Below are positions 23,958 to 30,064 of a stretch of 39,815 nt of DNA, piece after piece. The notes beneath the pieces were generated by a model that was not told where the DNA came from, did not search any database, and was given only the letters and a program-made list of their open reading frames with translations. The first letter of the stretch is position 1. Each line of letters begins with the position of its first letter. The DNA lies in NCBI GenBank assembly GCA_946480965.1, contig CAMLMI010000004.1, positions 1 to 39,815 on the forward strand. The letters run 5' to 3'. The stretch comes from an uncultured Verrucomicrobiales bacterium. GTDB lineage: Bacteria > Verrucomicrobiota > Verrucomicrobiae > Limisphaerales > CANJSG01. Both the position numbers and the translations under genes were made by a program.

Positions 23958-24263
23958 GCCCGCCACGCTAACCGCCCGCGCCGCTCCGGGCTTCCGGCCG
24001 CTTGCGATACTTTGTCGGCGAATTGCGCGATCTGCCGCAGCGCGGGCCCCTGATATAAGGGGCGTGTCGCCACGCCAGCCCGGATCACCCACAGGGGTCC
24101 TGAGCGGCGCTGAAGCGTCGATGGAAATTGCCGTGAACCGTTGTGACACAAGATCCCAGCCTCCCAAAACCTGACCTCCATCGAACAATCGAGGCTAGGG
24201 CCTGTCGCTGCTCCGCATCTGGAATGTCGGCCATGCTCAAAGCCGCTTCATCGCACGAAACAC
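23958..24263. other. intergenic region upstream of the repeat protein
   Basis: 306 bp. The only structure seen is a small palindrome at 24047-24062 (CCCCT-N6-AGGGG) whose centre reads TTATAT on the minus strand and might serve as a -10 box for the repeat-protein operon. No supporting -35 is evident, and no coding sequence is credible. Confidence 0.4.
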
Positions 24264-25040
24264 TCAACAATCACCGACCCACTCCAGCACCTGCTCCGCT
24301 GCGCCCCGGCTGTTGAGCACGTTGTGGTCGGATGTCCAGAACACCCGCGTGCCACGATAGCCGGGACAATTCGCCTTCAACCAACGTCGCACCCACGGCC
24401 ACGGCACGATCGGATCGGCCGCGCCCGTCAGGTAGTGGACCGGACCGGTGAAGGCGCGGGCCAAGAGCCGGAGATCGTTCTCCTCCATCAACCGCAACCG
24501 ATACACCGTCGAGCGCCGATCCTGCTCGGTCCGGCGCGCCAGAAACTCGGGGACATCGGCCAACGTCTCCGGCGCGTGGCGATACCGCAGCCGACCGTAG
24601 AGCGGATAGATCCGGAGAAAGCGTTGCAGCGCCTCGAACGGGATGGTTTCTCCCCGTCGCCGCACCCACGTCACCGCGCGTGGCCAAGGATGCCGGACGA
24701 AGCCGCCCGCCAACACCACGCCGTCCACCCGGAACCCGCCGCCGAGCCGCGACCGCTCCGTCAGTTGCCAGGTCGGCTGCGAACTCCACGATTCCGCCAC
24801 CACCCAGCCGTGCGTGACGCCGTGTTTGATCAACGCCATCTCGATGGCGTCCGTGTAGTCCTTCAGGCTCCAGCTCGTGGTGCGCGGATAGCTCAGCTCC
24901 ACGAAGCGCACCTCCGTCTGCATCCGCGCACGAAAGCTGCCCGCCATCGTCCAGTCGCCGTGCATCCCCGGCAGATAGACGACCGTTGGGCCGTCGGCCG
25001 AGCCGTGGATGCGCAGGGAAATCTCCGTGTCGCTGATCAT
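24264..25040 (-). CDS. alpha/beta-hydrolase fold protein
   Basis: 258 residues. The fold markers are VVYLPGMHGDW (oxyanion loop), a nucleophile elbow AESWSSQPTW (Ser in A-x-S-x-S rather than GxSxG), GAADPIVPW (candidate acid) and SDHNVLNS (candidate His). Substrate unknown; no signal peptide, so cytoplasmic. The open frame extends to 25247 through an inverted repeat whose translation (TNGHEATRMG) is not protein-like, so the start is placed at MISDTEI. The following gene on the same strand begins 137 bp upstream across that repeat, so it may have its own promoter. Confidence 0.78.
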   Translation of the reverse strand: MISDTEISLRIHGSADGPTVVYLPGMHGDWTMAGSFRARMQTEVRFVELSYPRTTSWSLKDYTDAIEMALIKHGVTHGWVVAESWSSQPTWQLTERSRLGGGFRVDGVVLAGGFVRHPWPRAVTWVRRRGETIPFEALQRFLRIYPLYGRLRYRHAPETLADVPEFLARRTEQDRRSTVYRLRLMEENDLRLLARAFTGPVHYLTGAADPIVPWPWVRRWLKANCPGYRGTRVFWTSDHNVLNSRGAAEQVLEWVGDC

Positions 25041-25056
25041 GGGAAGAGACGACCGG

Positions 25057-25176
25057 AACCACGAATGGACACGAAGGAACACGAATTCTGAGACGGCCTG
25101 CCAGGACGCTTCGCCAACGCACGGTAGCCGACCGGTCCGCGCTCCCATTCGTGTGGCTTCGTGTCCATTCGTGGTT
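25057..25176. repeat. 30-bp inverted repeat (CCACGAATGGACACGAA type)
   Basis: The left arm 25057-25086 begins AACCACGAATGGACACGAA; the right arm 25147-25176 is its reverse complement at 28 of 30 positions; the loop is 60 bp. It fills the gap between the amidohydrolase stop and the hydrolase start. Low-complexity translation in every frame. Confidence 0.93.
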
Positions 25177-26310
25177 TCACCGCTGCGCCCACCGGTTCGT
25201 CCGCAGCACCGTCTCCGTCCGCAGGAAGATCTCCTGCGGCACGCCAAGCGCCTGCTTCAACGCCACGTCGCGGTCCCAGGGACTCTCGATCCGTGCGATG
25301 CGCCGGGCCTCGCCGGCCTCGATGTTCAACGGGAAGAACCACGGCGAGACCAGCGCGGTGTTGATCAGCGGAAAGTCCGAGCCGTAGAGCAGCCGCCCTT
25401 GGAACTCCGGCCGCGTCAGCGCCGCCTTCAGGTAGCCCAGCTTGTTCACCTGCGTGAGCGACGAGATCTCCGAGTAGAGGTTCGGATACGTGGCCATCAT
25501 CCGCGCCAGCCGCTCCATGTCCGGCTCGCCGCCGTTTTCGCCGGTCGAGGCGATGTGCGCCACGATCACGGTCACGCCCAGTTCCAGCGGCAGCTTCAAT
25601 CGCTCCGGATCGCACAGTTCGTCCTGCGCATGGGTGAAGGAGCGCTCCTGTCCGGCGTGGCTGAGGAGCGGCATCCCCAGCTCGATCATGCGGCGGTAGA
25701 AGGGGACGATCCGCTCGTCCGCCGGATCGAAGCGCATGATGCTGGGAATCCACTTCACCAGCACCGCGCCGTTGGTCGCCGCCCAGTCCAGCCGCTCCAG
25801 CGCGTCGGGCCGCAGCGGATGGATGCTCGCGCCCCAGAGCAGGTTGGTGAACTTCGCCGTCTCCCGCGCGACGAACTCATTCGGCACAAAGACCTCGGTG
25901 AGGTTCGTGTCCAGCTGGCCGCTGGCGTCCAACGCGCCGTCCATCGCGAGAATGACCGCCGCCGCGACATTGCCGCTGGCACCGAGCTGCTCGGAGATGC
26001 GTTGGATCACCAACCCGTCCCCTTGCGTCTCCAGCTCCGCCCGCGTCACGCCGAACGATTTCAGGTAGATGTCGAACTTGTAGCTGTCGCGCATCGCCTT
26101 GGAGACGAAGCAACCGCTGCCGTCCAGGCCCAGGCCCGCCGTGTGGCAATGCAGGTCGATGATCCGCGCCTGCGGCAACGGTTCCACCGGCCGATATGGC
26201 CCTTGGAAGAACATGGCGCAGGAGGCGACGAGCAACGCGACCAGCACGACGACGGACAAGGCGATGCGACGCAGCCAGCGTTTCCAGCGGGAGGGAGAAG
26301 GGGTGTTCAT
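25177..26310 (-). CDS. amidohydrolase-family lipoprotein
   Basis: 377 residues. A basic start and hydrophobic helix end in LVAS-Cys31, which fits a lipobox, so the protein is probably a membrane-anchored lipoprotein. The rest is an amidohydrolase TIM barrel: DLHCH (His54, His56), a mid-chain LSHAG, VAHIAS and GSDFP (catalytic Asp), as in the amidohydrolase-2 family of metal-dependent hydrolases and decarboxylases. The substrate cannot be told. Start chosen at the Met before the signal helix; the upstream extension to 26442 runs through a repeat element. The gene stands alone between two repeat-rich gaps. Confidence 0.82.
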   Translation of the reverse strand: MNTPSPSRWKRWLRRIALSVVVLVALLVASCAMFFQGPYRPVEPLPQARIIDLHCHTAGLGLDGSGCFVSKAMRDSYKFDIYLKSFGVTRAELETQGDGLVIQRISEQLGASGNVAAAVILAMDGALDASGQLDTNLTEVFVPNEFVARETAKFTNLLWGASIHPLRPDALERLDWAATNGAVLVKWIPSIMRFDPADERIVPFYRRMIELGMPLLSHAGQERSFTHAQDELCDPERLKLPLELGVTVIVAHIASTGENGGEPDMERLARMMATYPNLYSEISSLTQVNKLGYLKAALTRPEFQGRLLYGSDFPLINTALVSPWFFPLNIEAGEARRIARIESPWDRDVALKQALGVPQEIFLRTETVLRTNRWAQR

Positions 26311-26360
26311 AGATCGGGTTCCTCTTGGCCACGAAAGGAAGGGATGGGCATGGCGCGCCT

Positions 26361-26446
26361 TGGAGTGCGCCGGCTCGACGGCGCTTTGGAGAAGCCGCGA
26401 TGTCTTTTCCAGCCGCACCAAAGCGGTGTCGAGCCACCGCACTCCA
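26361..26446. repeat. twin-hairpin inverted repeat
   Basis: Arms 26361-26389 and 26418-26446 (29 bp each, 28-bp centre) are inverted copies with four differences. Each arm also folds on itself: GCGCCG-GCTCGA-CGGCGC in the left, GCGGTG-TCGAGC-CACCGC in the right. The differences between arms are paired, so both local stems stay perfect. Confidence 0.9.
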
Positions 26447-26510
26447 TAAGATTCCGCCGACTGGCAACTGCCTCTGGGAATCCATGCTCCGGACAGTGAA
26501 TGAGTGACGC

Positions 26511-26572
26511 CCCCTCACCCGGCCTTTGGCCACCCTCTCCCCATCCGATGGGGAGAGGGCTGGGGTGAGGGG
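26511..26572 (+). repeat. REP-like palindrome, copy B
   Basis: CCCCTCACCCGGCC arm, 12-bp stem with 3-base loop at 26533-26559 (CCCTCTCCCCAT / ATGGGGAGAGGG), and right arm GGGGTGAGGGG. Compared with copies A and C, one stem pair has changed from G-C to A-T on both sides. Confidence 0.94.
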
Positions 26573-26641
26573 CCTTTCTCGCCGTGCTCTCCACCAAGCA
26601 GCACGAATCCAGGAAGGCATTACGTAGAGCCGTTTGAATGT

Positions 26642-27970
26642 TCATTCCGCCAAGCTCCTCAGTTCCCGCTTTCCCGTCCGCGCCTGTCGCACGAAGGCCC
26701 GTTGCCGTGCCTGTGTTTCCTCCGCCGAGTAGGCTTCGCGGAAGAGCCAGCGCATTCCCGCCTCCAGTTCCTCCACCGACATCCGTGCGGGGCGGAAGTT
26801 CACGTCGAAGAGCGTGCAGCGGTCCCAGTAGCGGTCGCGGAGCAGTCGGCCCTCGCGCTTCAATCGCGCGTGCAGGGGCGTTCCGGGAAAAGGCGTCAAC
26901 ACGGTGAACTGCGCTTCGGCCAGTCCGCTCGACCGGACGAACTCCAGCACCTGCGGGAAGACCTCGGGCGTGTGGTTGTCGAGGCCGAGGATGAAGCAGC
27001 CGTTCACGCTCACGCCGCGTGATTGCAGTGTGTCAATCACCTGCCGGTAACGCGGCGCACGCTGGGCCTTCCACCGCACCGGATCGACTCCGCCGAGATC
27101 AGACTCCGACGGGCTCTCGAACCCGATCAGCACCTGGCGGCAGCCTGAGTCGGCCAGCAGATCGCACAGCACCGGATCGTCCGCCACCGACGCGTCGGTC
27201 TCGGTGAACCAGCGCAGTTCCTCGCTTCGCAGCTCGCGCAGGAAGTCGCGGCTCCACGTGCGGTTGAGGAAGGTGTTGTCGTCGGCCAGTTCGAAGAACG
27301 GTTCCTCAAACCAGCGCCTTGCCTCGCGGATCTCCGCCATGACGAGCTCGACCGGCTTTTGGTTGAAGCGCCGGGTGATCGTCAGACTGGCGGCGCAGAA
27401 GTCGCAGGCGCGCGGACAGCCGCGCGAGGTCTGGACGGTGACGCGATTGTAGGGGCGGCCTTGCAGCAGTTCGAAGCGGGGACGCGCGTAGAGTTCGGGC
27501 GAGAAGACGGTGTCCGTCGCGCCGGCGTATCGGCGCTGGAGGCGACCAGCTGCCGCATCAGCGACCACGCGGGGCCAGGTGCCTTCCGCGCCGCCGATGA
27601 CCACGGCATCGCAGTGTTCCAACGCTTCGTCAGGCAACTGCGAGACGTGCAGTCCGCCCATGACCACGCGGATGCCGCGCGCGCGATAGCGGTCGGCCAC
27701 GGCGTAGGCTTCGTCGATCTGCGCGGCCAACGAGGAAATGCCGACGAGATCGAAGTCCGGCAGCTCCGTCTCGGCCCGCAGCTCGGCGATCTCCAAGTAG
27801 TGGATCTCGTGTTCCGGCGGCGTGAGTCCGGCCACGGTGAGCAGGCCAAGGCTGGGCAGCGAGGCGATGACCTGCCCCCGCCGGACGAAGCCCGGCAAGG
27901 TGACGCCCAGCCTGGCCAGTTCTTCCGTGCGAACCCGCACGCCGCTCATGGCGATGAGGCCGATTTTCAT
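26642..27970 (-). CDS. B12-binding radical SAM protein
   Basis: 442 residues. An N-terminal cobalamin-binding-like Rossmann domain (about 1-150; LVGISSLAAQIDEAYAVAD, RVVMGGLHVS, VVIGGAEGTWP) lacks an obvious DxHxxG, so the cobalamin may bind base-off without a His ligand or not at all. The radical SAM domain has Cys185, Cys189 and Cys192 (CPRACDFC) for the 4Fe-4S cluster, ELADDNTFLN and LIGFESPSE. Relatives methylate or rearrange lipids, hopanoids and other unreactive carbons. Start chosen at MKIGLIAMSG; upstream codons belong to repeat sequence. Isolated between repeat regions, so context gives no substrate. Confidence 0.9.
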   Translation of the reverse strand: MKIGLIAMSGVRVRTEELARLGVTLPGFVRRGQVIASLPSLGLLTVAGLTPPEHEIHYLEIAELRAETELPDFDLVGISSLAAQIDEAYAVADRYRARGIRVVMGGLHVSQLPDEALEHCDAVVIGGAEGTWPRVVADAAAGRLQRRYAGATDTVFSPELYARPRFELLQGRPYNRVTVQTSRGCPRACDFCAASLTITRRFNQKPVELVMAEIREARRWFEEPFFELADDNTFLNRTWSRDFLRELRSEELRWFTETDASVADDPVLCDLLADSGCRQVLIGFESPSESDLGGVDPVRWKAQRAPRYRQVIDTLQSRGVSVNGCFILGLDNHTPEVFPQVLEFVRSSGLAEAQFTVLTPFPGTPLHARLKREGRLLRDRYWDRCTLFDVNFRPARMSVEELEAGMRWLFREAYSAEETQARQRAFVRQARTGKRELRSLAE

Positions 27971-28000
27971 GGAGTGGTTGGGTTGGGACCGAGCACAGCC

Positions 28001-28022
28001 CGGAGCGCGGAGCATCGCTCTG
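28001..28022. repeat. 22-bp CGGAGCG palindromic element, copy 3
   Basis: CGGAGCGCGGAGCATCGCTC then TG. It matches the reverse complement of copy 4 at 21 of 22 positions. Confidence 0.85.
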
Positions 28023-28087
28023 CCAGTCGGCGAGTTTCGCCGAAAGTCCGTCTGAATCTGGATGACGGCCCGTAGAATCCCGCCCAG

Positions 28088-28148
28088 CCCCTCACCCTGC
28101 CCTCTCCCCGTCGGACGGGGAGAGGGTGGCCGAAGGCCGGGTGAGGGG
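28088..28148 (-). repeat. REP-like palindrome, copy C
   Basis: Same element as copies A and B in reverse orientation; the 12-bp stem with 3-base loop is at 28100-28126, with the GGCCGAAGGCC side hairpin on the right. Confidence 0.94.
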
Positions 28149-28218
28149 TTCGAGAGGCCGCCATTGGCAGATGAAGCCCCGAATGAACTTCGTGCTTGAG
28201 GGGCGATCGATCTTCTAG

Positions 28219-28240
28219 CGGAGCGATGCTCCGCGCTCCG
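28219..28240. repeat. 22-bp CGGAGCG palindromic element, copy 4
   Basis: CGGAGCGATGCTCCGCGCTC then CG; the inverse of copy 3, 197 bp away with REP copy C between. Confidence 0.85.
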
Positions 28241-28250
28241 GGGCGGGACT

Positions 28251-28631
28251 TCACGGCAGGATCTCCTTGAGGGTGATGGTGCCGGCGAGCACCAGGCTCA
28301 CGACCGGGATGGCGAAGAGGTTCCGCGCCCAGCCGAAGTGCGCCATCAACCCGCAGCACAGCGGCATCGTCACCGCGCCGACAAGGAAGGCGACGGACGC
28401 GGTCTTGATCCAAGGGCCGTCCAGCCCGAGCGCGTGCGCGGTGAGCCAGAAGCAGAGGTTCACCATGCCGAGGCCGAAGAATGAGATGTGCCCCAACCGA
28501 TACATGCGGCGCGGATGGCTGCCGTAGCCGCCGAGCCAATCCGGCTTGTGGAAGAAGAGCCCCAGCACCAGCCCGGTGAGGAAGCCGAGCAAGATCCAGG
28601 TCCAGGCGAGGAGGAGATTGGCGGTGATCAT
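28251..28631 (-). CDS. small four-helix membrane protein
   Basis: 126 residues, four membrane segments (about 3-25, 45-65, 75-95, 102-122) with a GSHPRRMYRLGHISFFGLGMVNLCFW central motif. Family not recognised. Start chosen at MITANLLL; the 52-codon upstream frame extension runs into the next gene. It follows the 446-residue membrane protein by 13 bp, so the two are probably co-transcribed and may form one membrane complex. Its end abuts the repeat mosaic. Confidence 0.75.
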   Translation of the reverse strand: MITANLLLAWTWILLGFLTGLVLGLFFHKPDWLGGYGSHPRRMYRLGHISFFGLGMVNLCFWLTAHALGLDGPWIKTASVAFLVGAVTMPLCCGLMAHFGWARNLFAIPVVSLVLAGTITLKEILP

Positions 28632-28644
28632 GGGGTGGGTGCGT

Positions 28645-29985
28645 TCACTGCGTGACAGCATTCGTAGTGTTGGTTCCGGGATGTCCGAGCTGACGCAGCG
28701 TTTCGGCCAGCTTGTTCCAATCAGCCCATTCCTCTTCCGCGCTATTAGAGTGGGCATCGGCGGCAAACAGAGCGATGCCTTGGACAAAATTCGGGTGCTG
28801 TTGCAACCACTCCTCCACTTCGGGAGCGCGATTGGTGACGCTGAAGAGCGGGAGAAGATCGGCCGCAGAAATGCCCCATCGGCTCAATCCATTCCGCAAG
28901 GCGATTGGCTCCACTTCGTTCAGCGGCGGACTGCCTCGCCACCACAACGCCAAGTGTCCGGTGGCGACCGGCAATCCTGCGCCGATGTGCTGTCTGACCC
29001 AGGCCTTGTCATCGGCGGTCAGTGCGCCTGCCAGCGGAAACAGCTCCTCGAACACAGTGGTCTCATACAGCTTCGGAGGCAGCGGGCGGGCCGGGGCAAA
29101 ATCATCGGGCTCGTGTCGGTTCAGGAAGTCGATGGCAGCGCGCATCTCTCTTTGGGCGATGTGCTGCTCGACGGCGTAGTTCAGGGATAGCTCATGCTGA
29201 ACGGGAATACAGGCGGCACTCCATCCGAGCAAAGCCACCAGCAACACAGCCCAAGGAATCCGGTCCCGCGTCAGCGATGGCCAAGATTGAACCGTCCCAC
29301 CCCAACGCCAGACCGCCAACGTCACGATCACCACAGGTATTCCCACAAGCGCCAAGTCGGACACTCTGCCCAGCGCGTTGAGCAACAGGGCTTCCTCGGG
29401 CGAGTTCCTCATTCCGCCCATGCTTCGCATGATTCTGTCGGAGAAGTTGGACAGCCCAAGGAACACCACCTCCACTCCCGCCGCCAGCAGCACCCACAAC
29501 AAGCACCGAAAGGCTGGGGCTTGGCAGACCACCTGGAAGACCCGCGCCATCAGCAGCACACGCCAGAGCGAGACGATGCCGAGCAGCCAGAGATTGGCCT
29601 TGGTGGCGGTGAGGCTGTCCCAGAACCGCTCCACCGGGATGGCGTAGATCCACGCGATGGGTGCGGTCATCCAGAAGGCTCCCATGAACCCGCGCCACGC
29701 CGACCACAGCGGAGGCTTCTTGCCGTCGGCGTAGTCCATCTTCCAACGGGCGCACAGCCCATAGCTGATGAGAAACAGCCAAGTTCCTGAGACGAGCGAG
29801 AAGAGCAACGGCCCGAGGAACCAGAGAACGGGTTTCTCCGGGATGTAGGTCTGGTCGTAGTTGCGCGGGAAGGCGGTCAATAGGACCAGCGCCATGCCGG
29901 TCCAGAACGCGGCTTTGGACGATGCGACGTTCCGGATGGCGTCTGCGCGTCCGACAAGGAAGCCGAGGAGGGTTCTGAGGTTCAT
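28645..29985 (-). CDS. multi-pass membrane protein of unknown function
   Basis: 446 residues. The N-terminal two thirds (to about 270) carry seven or eight membrane helices. After the last helix is a soluble region (about 275-446) with RHEPDDFAPARPLPPKLYETTVFEELFPLAGALTADDKAWVRQHIG, which looks alpha-helical and extracytoplasmic or cytoplasmic. No family motif recognised. It starts at an ATG next to a large inverted repeat (29993-30060) that must contain or border its promoter. Codon use is like its neighbours. Confidence 0.72.
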   Translation of the reverse strand: MNLRTLLGFLVGRADAIRNVASSKAAFWTGMALVLLTAFPRNYDQTYIPEKPVLWFLGPLLFSLVSGTWLFLISYGLCARWKMDYADGKKPPLWSAWRGFMGAFWMTAPIAWIYAIPVERFWDSLTATKANLWLLGIVSLWRVLLMARVFQVVCQAPAFRCLLWVLLAAGVEVVFLGLSNFSDRIMRSMGGMRNSPEEALLLNALGRVSDLALVGIPVVIVTLAVWRWGGTVQSWPSLTRDRIPWAVLLVALLGWSAACIPVQHELSLNYAVEQHIAQREMRAAIDFLNRHEPDDFAPARPLPPKLYETTVFEELFPLAGALTADDKAWVRQHIGAGLPVATGHLALWWRGSPPLNEVEPIALRNGLSRWGISAADLLPLFSVTNRAPEVEEWLQQHPNFVQGIALFAADAHSNSAEEEWADWNKLAETLRQLGHPGTNTTNAVTQ

Positions 29986-29992
29986 GGTTCCG

Positions 29993-30060
29993 GTAGCCGC
30001 CGAGGTGACGAGGCGGCTTTGGTTTTTTCGATTGCCCCGCCTCCTTACGTCGGCGGCTAC
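29993..30060. repeat. GTAGCCGCCGA inverted repeat
   Basis: 24-bp arms (29993-30016 and 30037-30060; about 20 of 24 paired, with the outer 11 bp GTAGCCGCCGA / TCGGCGGCTAC perfect) around a T-rich 20-bp loop. It fills the gap between the aas stop and the next gene's start. Confidence 0.9.
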
Positions 30061-30064
30061 GAGT

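Larger units (their letters stand above)
26311..26641. other. repeat-filled intergenic region
   Basis: 331 bp between two minus-strand genes. It contains the twin-hairpin inverted repeat (26361-26446) and REP copy B (26511-26572). Nothing coding is convincing; apparent ORFs are repeat translations. Confidence 0.7.
27971..28250. other. repeat-mosaic intergenic region
   Basis: 280 bp holding two copies of the 22-bp CGGAGCG element (28001-28022 and 28219-28240, in opposite orientation) flanking REP copy C (28088-28148). The arrangement resembles a composite of palindromes; no coding sequence seen. Confidence 0.7.

Noticed and set aside
22296..24053. 585-codon plus-strand ORF opposite the repeat protein and pseudopilin
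   Set aside because: Arg/His/Ala-rich shadow; the minus-strand genes have signal peptides and known repeats.
11421..28148. Palindromes considered as CRISPR repeats or attachment sites
   Set aside because: Copies are few, far apart and lack regular spacers; no cas, integrase or tRNA gene is present.
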